DNA of 51,744 nucleotides, from positions 1 to 51,744 of the forward strand of contig NKXK01000043.1 in NCBI GenBank assembly GCA_004379165.1, in the 5' to 3' direction. The notes beneath the pieces were generated by a model that did not search any database, had not been told where the DNA came from, and saw only the letters and a list, made by a program, of their open reading frames with translations. Below, one piece after another: positions 24,751 through 33,066 of this stretch. The position numbers were made by a program, and so were the translations under genes. Each line of letters starts with the position of its first letter. Positions within the stretch are counted from its first letter, which is position 1. Origin of the DNA: Rhodocyclaceae bacterium. Lineage in GTDB: Bacteria; Pseudomonadota; Gammaproteobacteria; Burkholderiales; Rhodocyclaceae.

Positions 24751-26940
24751 TTGAAGGCTCACCTCTCGAAATCCCGCCACCGGGCGCGCGCCCTCGCGCC
24801 CCGTCCTGCCTGCAGCCTCCTGCCGCTGGTTGCCGCCATTGCCAGTCTTTCGATGATCACCGGAGCCCACGCTCAAGAGGCGGAGAAAACCTTATCTACG
24901 GTTACCGTCAAGGCTGATGCCCAGAAGCCGGACGGCCATCTCGCCACCAAGACCCGTGTCGGCAAGGTTGCGCAGGATCCGCACGACGTGCCGCAGGCGA
25001 TCACCACCATCACCCGTGGACTGATCGAGGAGCAGGAGGCCAATTCGCTGCGCGAGGCGCTGCGCAACGTCTCCGGCCTGTCGTTCAATGCCGCCGAAGG
25101 TGGGCGCGCCGGCGACAACATGATGCTGCGCGGCTTCTATACCTTCGGCGACATCTACCTTGATGGCATTCGCGACACCGCCCAGTACAACCGCGAAGTT
25201 TTCAATCTGGAGCAGGTGGATGTGCTGCGCGGCGCGGCCGCCATGCTCTTCGGCCGCGGCCAGGCCGGTGGCGTCATCAACCAGGTGAGCAAGACGCCGA
25301 TGCTCTACGGCATCAACATGGTCGGCGTGGGTGTGGGCACCAATGGTTTCTTTGAAACCAAGGCTGACCTCAACCAGCGAATCGGCGAAACCACCGCCTT
25401 CCGCTTGAACATGATGAACCGCGACGAAGACAGTTCGCGTTCCAACCCGCTGTCGGGCACGACGCCGGAGATTCACCGCCAGGGTATCGCGCCGAGCATT
25501 GCCTTCGGCCTCGGCACCAATCACGAAGTCGTCCTCAGCCATCTTTGGGTGCAGACCAACGACAGGCCGGACTACGGCGTACCGTTCAACAATGCCGCGA
25601 AAAAGCCAGAGAGCAACTGGGGTCAGAGCACCTATTGGGGATCCAGCGGCAATTTCGACGAGAGCCAGACCAACGTCTCGACCCTCAGCTATCTGTGGAA
25701 GATTTCGCCGGATACCCAGTGGCGCACCGTCGCCCGTGCTGCCAACTACTATCGCTCCTACTGGGCAGTGGCGCCGCAGGGGGCGCTGACGGCGAATAGT
25801 CTGTCCAACCTCGCCAAGACCCGTGAGTTCGATACCGACAACTTTGTCCTGCAGAGCGATTTCAACACCGCTTTCAGCCTGCTCGGTATGCGCCACGAAC
25901 TGATTACCGGTGTCGAGTACCTGAAGGAGGATTCCAAGCGCTGGGCACTGGCCAACCTCGGGACGACGACTCGCCCACTATATAAATCCGGGCATTACAC
26001 GGCAGCGGCACCGAATACCTATAACGGCGACACTTACAGCGCCTACGTTCAGGATACCGTCGAGTTCATCAAGAACTGGAAGGCGACCGTCGGCGTCCGT
26101 CGTGACGAAATGCGTTCGTCGTACCAGGCGCCGGTTGGGGCAGTCGGTGCTTCAACCAGCTATCGCGGTGACTTCGGTGAAAACAGTTACCGCACCGGCC
26201 TGTCCTGGCAGCCTACGGCGGCGCAGCATTACTACGTTGGTTGGAGCGATTCCTTCAGCCCGACGGCCGACCTCTACCAGCTCTCCGGCAGCGCCTTCCC
26301 GGCCGAGCGTTCCAAGGTCAGCGAAATTGGCGGCAAATGGCTGCTGCTGGACGGCAATCTCGCCTTCCGCGCCTCGCTCTATAACGCTGTCAAGAACTGG
26401 GAACGCAACACCGATCTCGAAGCCACCGCTTCCGTGCTGACGCAGAAGCGCCACTCCAACGGCCTCGAACTCGAACTTGCCGGCCGCGTTACCGACAAGT
26501 GGGAAGTCTTCAGCGGCCTGTCGCTGATCGACGCCGAGATCGACGAAGTCGCGCCGCGTCAGGGTACGACCTATGGCAATGCCAACTTTGTCGGCAAGAT
26601 GCCGCGCAACACGCCGAAGCAGACCTTCAACCTCTGGTCTACCTACGCCTTGCCTTATGGCTTCAAGGTCGGCGGCGGCATGGAGTTCAAGAGCAAGCGC
26701 TATGGCGGCGCGCCGACGACCAATACGGCGACGAATCAGGCGGCTTTCAACCCCAACTGGGTGCCTTCCTACACCCGCTGGGATGCGATGGTGGCCTATG
26801 AGCAGGCCAAGTACGCCATCAAGTTCAACATCCAGAACGTCTTCGACAAACTCTATTACGACGCGATCTACGACAACGGTGGCTTCACCTACGTCGGCCA
26901 GCCGCGTCGCTTCATCCTGAGCGCCGAATACAAGTTCTGA
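24751..26940 (+). CDS. TonB-dependent siderophore receptor
   Basis: A 729-residue ferric-siderophore receptor beginning with TTG (AAAGGA 7 nt upstream). The signal peptide ends about residue 41 (GAHA). The plug starts STVTVKADAQ and contains the hallmarks DVPQAITTITRGLIEEQ, NMMLRGFYTFGDIYLDG and GRGQAGGVINQVSK. The barrel ends with RRFILSAEYKF, a Phe-terminal beta-signal. This is the general FhuA/FhuE/Fiu class; the exact siderophore is not readable. Fur-like boxes lie upstream and an iron-binding protein gene follows after 97 bp, so it belongs to iron acquisition. Confidence 0.93.
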   Translation: MKAHLSKSRHRARALAPRPACSLLPLVAAIASLSMITGAHAQEAEKTLSTVTVKADAQKPDGHLATKTRVGKVAQDPHDVPQAITTITRGLIEEQEANSLREALRNVSGLSFNAAEGGRAGDNMMLRGFYTFGDIYLDGIRDTAQYNREVFNLEQVDVLRGAAAMLFGRGQAGGVINQVSKTPMLYGINMVGVGVGTNGFFETKADLNQRIGETTAFRLNMMNRDEDSSRSNPLSGTTPEIHRQGIAPSIAFGLGTNHEVVLSHLWVQTNDRPDYGVPFNNAAKKPESNWGQSTYWGSSGNFDESQTNVSTLSYLWKISPDTQWRTVARAANYYRSYWAVAPQGALTANSLSNLAKTREFDTDNFVLQSDFNTAFSLLGMRHELITGVEYLKEDSKRWALANLGTTTRPLYKSGHYTAAAPNTYNGDTYSAYVQDTVEFIKNWKATVGVRRDEMRSSYQAPVGAVGASTSYRGDFGENSYRTGLSWQPTAAQHYYVGWSDSFSPTADLYQLSGSAFPAERSKVSEIGGKWLLLDGNLAFRASLYNAVKNWERNTDLEATASVLTQKRHSNGLELELAGRVTDKWEVFSGLSLIDAEIDEVAPRQGTTYGNANFVGKMPRNTPKQTFNLWSTYALPYGFKVGGGMEFKSKRYGGAPTTNTATNQAAFNPNWVPSYTRWDAMVAYEQAKYAIKFNIQNVFDKLYYDAIYDNGGFTYVGQPRRFILSAEYKF

Positions 26941-26978
26941 TGCCTTGCGGCAGGTCGCGCGCAGCGGTGCACGACCTG

Positions 26979-27011
26979 CCGATTTTCGCCACTTTTCCAG
27001 GTTCACCGCAG
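26979..27011 (-). repeat. Dispersed element, copy 6
   Basis: CGATTTTCGCCACTTTTCCAG then GTTCACCGCAG on the plus strand, the complement of the core. It lies in the spacer between the siderophore receptor and the iron-binding protein. Confidence 0.78.
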
Positions 27012-27037
27012 CTGATGCCCTGTCAACGGAGTCCACA

Positions 27038-28051
27038 ATGAAAACCCGCCTTGCCCTCGCCTTGCTCGCCCTCGCCACCGCCCTGCCGGTGCTGGCGCAG
27101 GAAAAAGTCCTCAACCTCTATTCCGCCCGCCATTACCAGACCGACGAGAAGCTCTACGAGAACTTCACCAAGCAGACCGGCATCAAGATCAGCCGTATCG
27201 ACGGCAAGGAAGACGAGCTGATGGAGCGCATCCGCAATGAGGGCGCCAACAGCCCGGCGGACGTTTTCATCACCGTCGATGCTACCCGGCTGGCGGTTGC
27301 CGACTCGCTCGGCCTCTTCGCGCCGGTGAAATCCAAAGTGCTGGAAAGCCGTATTCCGGCGAACCTGCGCACCGATACGTGGTTTGCCTTCTCGACCCGT
27401 GCCCGCGTCATCATCTACAACCGCAATGCGCTCAAGGCCGAGGACGTCGCCAGCTATGAATCGCTCGCCGACCCCAAACTCAAGGGCAAGCTGTGCAGCC
27501 GTTCCGGCGCCCATCCCTACAACCTGTCGCTGGTGGCCTCGCTGGTCGCGCATGACGGCGAAGCGAAAACCGAAGACTGGGCGCGTGGCGTCGTCGCCAA
27601 CTTTGCTCGCGTCCCAAAGGGGGGCGACACCGACCAGATCAAGTCGGTCGCGGCCGGCGAATGCGGCGTGGCGGTCTCCAACACCTACTATCTGGCCCGC
27701 CTGATCCGCTCGGACAAGACCGACGACCGCCGGATGATGGAAAAGGTCGGCATTGTCTGGCCGAACCAGACGGGGCGCGGCGCCCATATCAACATCTCCG
27801 GTGCCGGCATGGTCAAGACGTCTAAAAACACTGACGCCGCCATCAAGTTCCTCGAATACCTCGCCAGCGACGACGCCCAGCGTTACTTCGCCGACGGCAA
27901 CAACGAATGGCCGGTGGTCGCCTCGGTCGTCACCAACAACCCGGCGCTGGAGGCGATGGGCAAGTTCAAGGCCGACACGCTGCCGCTGGGCAAGGTCGCC
28001 CAGAACGTTGCCGTCGCCCAGAAGCTGCTCGACCGCGCCGGTTATCGCTGA
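27038..28051 (+). CDS. Ferric-iron ABC transporter substrate-binding protein (FbpA/FutA type)
   Basis: A 337-residue periplasmic binding protein with signal peptide (1-20). LNLYSARHYQTDEKLYENF near the N-terminus and SNTYYLARL near the end of the second lobe are the ligand regions of class II ferric-binding proteins, where the adjacent tyrosines bind Fe(III). CGGAG precedes the ATG. No permease or ATPase gene is nearby, so partners must lie elsewhere. It follows the siderophore receptor and precedes a DUF1513 protein, consistent with one iron-uptake transcript. Confidence 0.93.
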   Translation: MKTRLALALLALATALPVLAQEKVLNLYSARHYQTDEKLYENFTKQTGIKISRIDGKEDELMERIRNEGANSPADVFITVDATRLAVADSLGLFAPVKSKVLESRIPANLRTDTWFAFSTRARVIIYNRNALKAEDVASYESLADPKLKGKLCSRSGAHPYNLSLVASLVAHDGEAKTEDWARGVVANFARVPKGGDTDQIKSVAAGECGVAVSNTYYLARLIRSDKTDDRRMMEKVGIVWPNQTGRGAHINISGAGMVKTSKNTDAAIKFLEYLASDDAQRYFADGNNEWPVVASVVTNNPALEAMGKFKADTLPLGKVAQNVAVAQKLLDRAGYR

Positions 28052-28068
28052 TTTTTTGGGATAACACC

Positions 28069-29190
28069 ATGCAACGCCGCGATTTCCTCAAATTCACCGC
28101 CGCCGCCAGCCTGCTCGCGGGCCAGCCCCTGTGGGCGGCAAGCGAGGCCAGCGGCGTGCTCATCGCCGCCGCCTGGCGCGGTGCCTCTCCGAGCGACCCG
28201 TATTTCGCCGGCGTGCTCGCCGCCGACTGGGAGAGCCGGAAAATCACCATCCGCCACGCCGTGCAACTGCCAACCCGACCGCACGGCCTGCTCCCCGACG
28301 CCGATGGCAGCCTGCTTGTTGTCGGTGTGCGCCCGGCAACGTGGATGATGCGCATCGACGCTGATGGCCAGCGACTGCAGCAGGTCAATGAAAGCGGTGA
28401 CCTGCGTTTCAACGGTCACGCCATCGTCAGCCCGGCCGGCGATCTGGTCTACACCACCGAAACCGACTTCGCCAGCGGCCGCGGCCGTATCGGCGTCCGC
28501 GAAGCCAAAACCCTGCAACGGCTGGAGACCTGGGACAGCCACGGTATCGAACCGCACCAGTTGCTCGTCGACCGGCAGGGCGCGCTGATGATTGCCAACG
28601 GTGGCATCCCGCGCACGCTGGCCGACAAGAAATTCGACCTCCAGCGCATGGAGTCCTCGCTTGTCCGCCTCGACGGCCGCAGCGGCAAACTGCTGCGCCG
28701 CTGGCAACTCGCCGACCCGCGCCTCAGCCTGCGCCATCTGGCGTGGAGCTATCTGCCCGGCGACGATGAACCGCTGCTCGGCGTTGCGATGCAGGCGGAA
28801 CACGATGCAGCCGGGCAACGCCAGGCGGCGCCGGTGCTCGCCGTGCTCGATGGCGATGCGCTGCTGCTGCCCACCGGCGGCAACGTCGCCGGTGCCGGCT
28901 ATGCCGGGGACATTGCCGCAGCCAGCGGTGGCGGCTTCGCGCTCTCCAATAACCAGACCGGCAAGGCCAGCCTGTGGCGCCCGTCCGAGCCGGAAAAACT
29001 GGTTCCCATCGTCGAAATGCAGGAAGCCTACGCGCTCGCCGACTGGGCCGGCCCGCAGCCAGGCGGGGGCGTGCTGGTGGCCACGGCACCGGGCCTGATC
29101 CGCTGGCATCCGGCCGCCAAACCGCTTTTCCTGCCCTGGCCGCAGGCGATGGCGCTGGACAACCACTGGGCGGTGGTGCGCGAAATCTGA
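28069..29190 (+). CDS. Tat-exported DUF1513 protein
   Basis: A 373-residue protein with a twin-arginine signal (MQRRDFLKFTAAASLLAG) and a DUF1513 domain, a beta-propeller-like fold. Recurrent segments include PHGLLPDADGSLLVVGVRP, NGHAIVSPAGDLVYTTETDF and GIEPHQLLVDRQGALMIANGG. DUF1513 genes usually accompany imelysin-type iron-regulated proteins; those partners are absent here, but the gene lies 17 bp after an iron-binding protein. Tat export suggests folding with a cofactor in the cytoplasm. Function is unknown. Confidence 0.88.
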   Translation: MQRRDFLKFTAAASLLAGQPLWAASEASGVLIAAAWRGASPSDPYFAGVLAADWESRKITIRHAVQLPTRPHGLLPDADGSLLVVGVRPATWMMRIDADGQRLQQVNESGDLRFNGHAIVSPAGDLVYTTETDFASGRGRIGVREAKTLQRLETWDSHGIEPHQLLVDRQGALMIANGGIPRTLADKKFDLQRMESSLVRLDGRSGKLLRRWQLADPRLSLRHLAWSYLPGDDEPLLGVAMQAEHDAAGQRQAAPVLAVLDGDALLLPTGGNVAGAGYAGDIAAASGGGFALSNNQTGKASLWRPSEPEKLVPIVEMQEAYALADWAGPQPGGGVLVATAPGLIRWHPAAKPLFLPWPQAMALDNHWAVVREI

Positions 29191-29220
29191 GCCAAGGCGG
29201 CGGCTTGGCGGCTGCGGTCG

Positions 29221-29254
29221 ACGGCGAATTCCTGCCAAAACAGGGATTCGCCGT
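29221..29254. repeat. Intergenic inverted repeat
   Basis: ACGGCGAATTCCTG and CAGGGATTCGCCGT face each other across CCAAAA, giving a hairpin of about 12 bp with one mismatch. No T-run follows, so it is not a standard terminator. The preceding bases CTGCGGTCGACGG resemble the start of the dispersed element. Confidence 0.55.
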
Positions 29255-29285
29255 TGCAGCGTTAATGAGGAGCGGGATTCAGCCG

Positions 29286-29336
29286 GTCAGCTGCGGTGAA
29301 CCCGGAAAACCACCAAAAATCCGGATCGCGGCTGAC
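29286..29336 (+). repeat. Dispersed element, copy 7 with flanking stem
   Basis: CTGCGGTGAACCCGGAAAA, then CCACCAAAAATCCGGAT. CCGGA pairs with TCCGG, and outside these GTCAGC (29286-29291) pairs with GCTGAC (29331-29336), giving a two-level hairpin. It lies between the converging DUF1513 and bfd genes. Confidence 0.82.
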
Positions 29337-29361
29337 GGGTAGGTGGGGAAGGGGGAGGACT

Positions 29362-29565
29362 TCAGGCCGCTTGGCGCTGGGCCTTTTTCGGCTTGCCTGC
29401 CGTGCCATGCGCTTCGCGCAGGCATTCGTGCGCGCAGGAGGCGCAGCGGCCGCAGTCGCGGGTGACACCGAGATCCCGGCGAAGGTCGCGCAATGAACGG
29501 GCGCCGCTCTCGGCGGCTTCGCGAATCTGGCGGTCGGTGACAGCCTGGCAAACACACACGTACAT
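29362..29565 (-). CDS. bfd: Bacterioferritin-associated ferredoxin
   Basis: A 67-residue [2Fe-2S] protein. The start at 29565 gives MYVCVCQAVTDRQI, with Cys4 and Cys6, followed by CGRCASC: the BFD-like cluster arrangement (C-x-C plus C-x-x-C). Extra cysteines occur after the cluster motif. Bfd reduces the heme of bacterioferritin to release iron, and the bacterioferritin genes lie 2 kb away on the same strand. The tail is Lys/Gln-rich. Two Fur-like boxes directly upstream predict induction under iron starvation, the usual behaviour of bfd. Confidence 0.93.
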   Translation of the reverse strand: MYVCVCQAVTDRQIREAAESGARSLRDLRRDLGVTRDCGRCASCAHECLREAHGTAGKPKKAQRQAA

Positions 29566-29589
29566 GCAACGGCTCCGGTCATTAAAATT

Positions 29590-29635
29590 AATGCGAACAA
29601 TTCGCATTGTATTTAAATGAGAATGCTTGTCAACA
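29590..29635 (-). promoter_or_regulatory. Two Fur-like boxes between bfd and the DUF4337 gene
   Basis: AATGCGAACAATTCGCATT (29590-29608) is a perfect palindrome apart from its CAA centre; TGAGAATGCTTGTCA (29618-29632) is a second 7-1-7 unit. They lie 25-70 bp upstream of bfd and 77-122 bp upstream of the divergent gene. Confidence 0.75.
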
Positions 29636-29711
29636 TCGCCAGCGGGTAATTTGTATTGTGTTGGGCAGCCGCTACAATCCGCCCCTGTTTTTTGTTTTCT
29701 GGAGTTCTGCA

Positions 29712-30287
29712 ATGTCCGGTCACGGTTTTCATGTCCACGGTCCCCACGATCACGAAGTCGAGCACGTCGCCCAGCACGGCGGCGACAATTTCACTTCCCG
29801 CCTGGCGGTGTTGACCGCTATCCTGTCCACGGTCGGTGCCATTTTTGGCTACATGGGGGGCCATTCGCAGAACGCGGCGCTGCTCTACAAGAACGAGGCG
29901 GCGATCCAGAAGACGGCCGCCTCCAACCAGTGGAACTACTACCAGGCCAAGAGCAACAAGCAGAACCTGGCCGAGCTGTCGATAACGCTGACCACCGGCG
30001 AGGCGCAGGAGAAGTACCGCAAGGAAGTCGAGCGCTACAAGGAAGAAAAGAAGGAGATCAAGGCTGAGGCTGACAAGCTGGAGGCGATTGCCAAGGAAGC
30101 CGACAAGAAGAGCGAACTCGAAATGCACGTGCATGAACGTTGGGCGCTGGCAACGACGCTGCTGCAGATCGGCATCGCCCTGTCGGCGATCACGCTGCTG
30201 ACACGCAAGCGCTGGCTGCTGGTCGGGGTGTACGGCTCGGCGGCGCTGGGTGTGGCGGCGGGTGTCGCCGGCTATCTGCACCTCTGA
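29712..30287 (+). CDS. DUF4337 family membrane protein
   Basis: A 191-residue protein with a His-rich N-terminus (GHGFHVHGPHDHEVEHVAQH), one membrane helix (about 29-50), and a long Lys/Glu coiled coil (about 60-140; YRKEVERYKEEKKEIKAEAD). A C-terminal pair of helices follows (ALATTLLQIGIALSAITLL and WLLVGVYGSAALGVAAGVAG). This layout is that of DUF4337, of unknown role. The His cluster could bind metal, which would suit a gene divergent from bfd across Fur-like boxes, but that is inference. It is 1 bp from the next gene. Confidence 0.82.
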   Translation: MSGHGFHVHGPHDHEVEHVAQHGGDNFTSRLAVLTAILSTVGAIFGYMGGHSQNAALLYKNEAAIQKTAASNQWNYYQAKSNKQNLAELSITLTTGEAQEKYRKEVERYKEEKKEIKAEADKLEAIAKEADKKSELEMHVHERWALATTLLQIGIALSAITLLTRKRWLLVGVYGSAALGVAAGVAGYLHL

Positions 30288-30288
30288 C

Positions 30289-31434
30289 ATGGGCGCCCAG
30301 CGGCCCGACGAAGCGGGATGCTGTGGCTGGCGCGGCTGGGCGGCCCGGCTGGTTTTTTGCCTGTTGCTCGGGTTCACCGCAGCGCATGCACTGAGCGGCG
30401 CTGCGGCGGCCGACGAGGCATGCCGGATTGCCTTCGACATGGGCTCGTCCGGCATTCGCGCCGGTGCCTCCAACCACGCCGCCACTGCGCGGGCGGAAAT
30501 CGACTTTCTCGCGCCCTTATGGGCTGGCCGCGGGCTCGATGAACTGCTGCCGGCGACAGCCGACGCGCTGCGCGACCTGCCGCATCAGGCGGGGTTCGAC
30601 AAGGCTTGCCAGCGCATGGGCGGCGGGTTTTCCGCCTGGCGGCTGGCTGCGGCGCAAAATCCGGCGCGGCTGGCCGAGCAACTGGGCGCGCTTCACGCCG
30701 CAACCGGTGTTGCCGTCCTGGTCATCCCGCAAATCCGCGAAGGCGCTTACGGCTACCTCGGCGCCCGGCAACTGCTCGGCGAGCGCCTGAAAACCAGCCA
30801 TATCCTCGACATCGGCGGTGGCAGCCTGCAGGTGGCCGGCGAGGAAAGCACCTTTGGCGAGCCGCTCGGCCAGAAAGTCTGGCATCGCCGTCTCTGTCTC
30901 GCCCTCGGTCGCGGCGAACCGCCGGCCTGCCAGTTGCAGCCGCTAACTACACTCGAACTGAACGCCGCCCGCGCGCTGGCGCAAGCGGCACTGCAAGGGG
31001 TGGCACCGGCGCTCGGCGGCCCGGCACCGATGACCGCCATCAGCCGCCCGGTCAGCCGCGGCGTCTTGCCGGCCGTCAATCGCCTGATCCCGCGCCAACG
31101 CGACCGGCACCGTCTGCTGGCCGACGACCTCGCCCAGGCCATCGACCTCATCGCGCCGCGCTCGGCCGATGCCACCGCGCAGGCTGTGGACAGCAAACCG
31201 GCCTACGTCAATTACCTCCTATCCGACATGCTGCTCGTTGAAGGCCTGCTGGCAGCCACCCGCAGCCGCGAACTGACTGTCGCCGAGATCGACCTCACCA
31301 ACCTGCCGGGGCAACTGGCCGATGACAAGGCGTACCAATGGGCCGGGCGCTACGCATGTTACCGGGCGCATCTGGCAAGGGAAGGCGTGGCGGCGTTCGA
31401 CGCTTCTCCGGAAAACTGTCCGCAGCAAGATTGA
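30289..31434 (+). CDS. Exported Ppx/GppA-like phosphatase
   Basis: A 381-residue protein with an N-terminal hydrophobic segment (about 21-43, WAARLVFCLLLGFTAAHALSG) followed by AAAADEA, a likely signal peptide. The mature part has the ASKHA fold motifs of the Ppx/GppA family: phosphate-1 loop FDMGSSGIRAG and phosphate-2 loop ILDIGGGSLQV, with REGAYGYLGAR like the catalytic Glu region. Typical Ppx and GppA are cytoplasmic, so secretion is odd. Part of the signal-peptide codons is a copy of the dispersed element. The gene begins 1 bp after the DUF4337 stop. Substrate unknown. Confidence 0.78.
   Translation: MGAQRPDEAGCCGWRGWAARLVFCLLLGFTAAHALSGAAAADEACRIAFDMGSSGIRAGASNHAATARAEIDFLAPLWAGRGLDELLPATADALRDLPHQAGFDKACQRMGGGFSAWRLAAAQNPARLAEQLGALHAATGVAVLVIPQIREGAYGYLGARQLLGERLKTSHILDIGGGSLQVAGEESTFGEPLGQKVWHRRLCLALGRGEPPACQLQPLTTLELNAARALAQAALQGVAPALGGPAPMTAISRPVSRGVLPAVNRLIPRQRDRHRLLADDLAQAIDLIAPRSADATAQAVDSKPAYVNYLLSDMLLVEGLLAATRSRELTVAEIDLTNLPGQLADDKAYQWAGRYACYRAHLAREGVAAFDASPENCPQQD
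30351..30382 (-). repeat. Dispersed element, diverged copy 8, inside a signal-peptide region
   Basis: GGTTTTTTGCCTGTTGCTCG then GGTTCACCGCAG on the plus strand aligns with the complement of the core. It encodes VFCLLLGFTAA of the exported Ppx/GppA-like protein. Confidence 0.55.
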
Positions 31435-31443
31435 GCAGCGCAC

Positions 31444-31474
31444 AAAAAAGCCAGCGACGAATCGCTGGCTTTTT
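31444..31474. terminator. Bidirectional intrinsic terminator
   Basis: AGCCAGCGA (31449-31457) pairs with TCGCTGGCT (31462-31470), with an A-run on the left and a T-run on the right. It serves the converging Ppx/GppA-like and bacterioferritin genes. Confidence 0.92.
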
Positions 31475-31494
31475 GATGTCCGATGTGAACCCGA

Positions 31495-31977
31495 TCAGCC
31501 TTCGCCCGGTTCCATGTGCGCCTGGAGGTAGTTCGGCAGGGTGACGTTCTCGATCAGGCTCTGCTGGGTTTCCAGCCAGTCGATGGCTTCCTCGCAGTGT
31601 TCCAGCAGGTCTTCCAGCAGATCGCGGCTGACGTAGTCCTGTTGCGCTTCGCACAGGGCGATGGCCTCGACCAACAGCGGCCGCTGGATGTCCTTTTCGT
31701 ATTTCAGGTCGCCCTGCAGGCATTCGACGACGTTCTCGCCGATCAGCAGTTTGCCGAGGTTCTGCAGGTTGGGCAGGCCTTCGAGAAAGAGGATGCGCTC
31801 GATCAGTTCGTCGGCTTCCTTCATGACGCGGATCGATTGCTTGTACTGGTAGTCGTTCAGCTTTTCCAGGCCCCAGTTGCGGAACATGCGGGCGTGCAGG
31901 AAATACTGGTTGATCGAGGTCAGCTCGTTTTTCAGCACCTGGTTGAGGATGGTGATGACCTTCTTGTCGCCTTTCAT
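31495..31977 (-). CDS. bfr: Bacterioferritin, heme-binding subunit lacking the ferroxidase site
   Basis: A 160-residue ferritin-like subunit close to E. coli Bfr ([42 protein letters not shown]). Met52, the axial heme ligand, is present. Of the ferroxidase residues E18, E51, H54, E94, E127 and H130, only E18 and E94 remain: position 51 is Val, 54 is Glu, and the 127/130 region reads HCEEA instead of DEEGH. It should therefore bind heme but not oxidise iron by itself. The gene lies 10 bp after a sister gene with the opposite pattern, implying mixed 24-mers as in Neisseria. Confidence 0.95.
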   Translation of the reverse strand: MKGDKKVITILNQVLKNELTSINQYFLHARMFRNWGLEKLNDYQYKQSIRVMKEADELIERILFLEGLPNLQNLGKLLIGENVVECLQGDLKYEKDIQRPLLVEAIALCEAQQDYVSRDLLEDLLEHCEEAIDWLETQQSLIENVTLPNYLQAHMEPGEG

Positions 31978-31987
31978 CGCCTGCTCC

Positions 31988-32473
31988 TTACGCCGGGGTG
32001 CCCGAGCCCATCTGGCTCTGCTGGTAATTCGCCAGTCCGACCAGTTCGATCAGCTTCAGCTGCTTCTCGAGGTAGTGGGCGTGGTCCATTTCGGTATCTT
32101 CAAGCTGCACGCCGAGCATGTCGCGGGTGACGAAGTCCTGCACCTTTTCGCAGGCCGCCATCGCCTTCTTCAGCTCGCCCACGACCTTGTACTCGACGGC
32201 GAGATCGGACTTGAGCATTTCCGGCACGGTCTTGCCGATCTTCAGGCCTTCGCGCTTGGAGAGGTCCGGTTTGCCCTCAAGGAAAAGGATGCGCTGGATC
32301 AGCGCTCGGGCGTGCTGGCGTTCGTGGTCGGATTCGTGAAGTGCCTTCTCGGCCAGTTGATTGAGGCCGAAATCGGCATACATTTCGCCGTGGATCAGGT
32401 ACTGGTCGACGGCGGTGAGCTCACCGGCCAGCAACTCGTTGAGGATCTCGATGATTTTCTTGTCGCCCTTCAT
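31988..32473 (-). CDS. bfr: Bacterioferritin, ferroxidase subunit without heme Met
   Basis: A 161-residue ferritin-like subunit. E18, E51 and H54 are present (HERQHAR), E94 fits DLAVEYK, and a Glu/His pair lies in DTEMDHAH, so the diiron ferroxidase centre is complete. Position 52 is Arg, so the heme ligand Met is missing. First gene of the pair; the heme-binding sister follows after 10 bp. Stores iron as ferric mineral in the cytoplasm. A Fur-like box lies about 140 bp upstream. Confidence 0.95.
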   Translation of the reverse strand: MKGDKKIIEILNELLAGELTAVDQYLIHGEMYADFGLNQLAEKALHESDHERQHARALIQRILFLEGKPDLSKREGLKIGKTVPEMLKSDLAVEYKVVGELKKAMAACEKVQDFVTRDMLGVQLEDTEMDHAHYLEKQLKLIELVGLANYQQSQMGSGTPA

Positions 32474-32611
32474 GGGGGTTCTCCTGTCAGTACGTTGAGC
32501 GTGACGGGCTGGCTGGCGACCCTCGGCTGGCTTGCCCCGGACCGTATTGTATGACTACGGATAAAGCTTCGGATTGGGGATTATGGAAAAAGTTCTTTGA
32601 AACCAATCAAT

Positions 32612-32626
32612 TAGTAACGGTTCTCA
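32612..32626 (-). promoter_or_regulatory. Fur-like box upstream of the bacterioferritin pair
   Basis: On the minus strand TGAGAACCGTTACTA fits 7-1-7. It overlaps the last codon of the next upstream gene and lies about 140 bp before the first bfr start. Confidence 0.5.
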
Positions 32627-32998
32627 TTTTCCTCGAGCATCCAGTTTGCCGCCGGAGGCCATGACCTGCGCGCTCAAGGCGGCCAGCGTCGCTTGCGCTT
32701 CGTCCGCCGCCTCCTGCATTTCGTCTGCCGTCAGCGGACGGACCAGGCCCTCCAGTTCGATGCGCTGGATGTTCGGGTACTTCTCGACGACGCCGTTCAG
32801 GATGCTGTCCACCTTCTTCTGGCCGAGCCCGAAGAGCACTTTTTCAAGCACGAAGAGGCGGACGACGACGATTTCCTCAGCGGATTGCACATCCGCCTGC
32901 ACCGCTTGAATTTCCCGGCGCAGGTGGCCGCGGAACTTGAGCGGCGAGATTTCAGCCGGAACTTGCAGGACGACGGAGCGGAACTGACCTTGGATCAT
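32624..32998 (-). CDS. Hypothetical protein
   Basis: A 124-residue soluble protein I do not recognise. It is rich in Glu, Gln and Ala with a predicted mostly helical C-terminus (ADEMQEAADEAQATLAALSAQV), a central hydrophobic segment (EEIVVVRLFVLEKVLFGLGQKK) too charged to be a clear membrane helix, and EKYPNIQRIELEGLVR. No signal peptide. It lies on the same strand between a holin-like membrane protein and the bacterioferritin pair. Codon use matches its neighbours, and the frame is open for its full length. Confidence 0.6.
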   Translation of the reverse strand: MIQGQFRSVVLQVPAEISPLKFRGHLRREIQAVQADVQSAEEIVVVRLFVLEKVLFGLGQKKVDSILNGVVEKYPNIQRIELEGLVRPLTADEMQEAADEAQATLAALSAQVMASGGKLDARGK

Positions 32999-33066
32999 GG
33001 GGCGGGCGTGACATTAAAAGCGCGATTTTCGCAGAAGGGCCAGGAGCAAGAAAGGCGGATCGAAAG

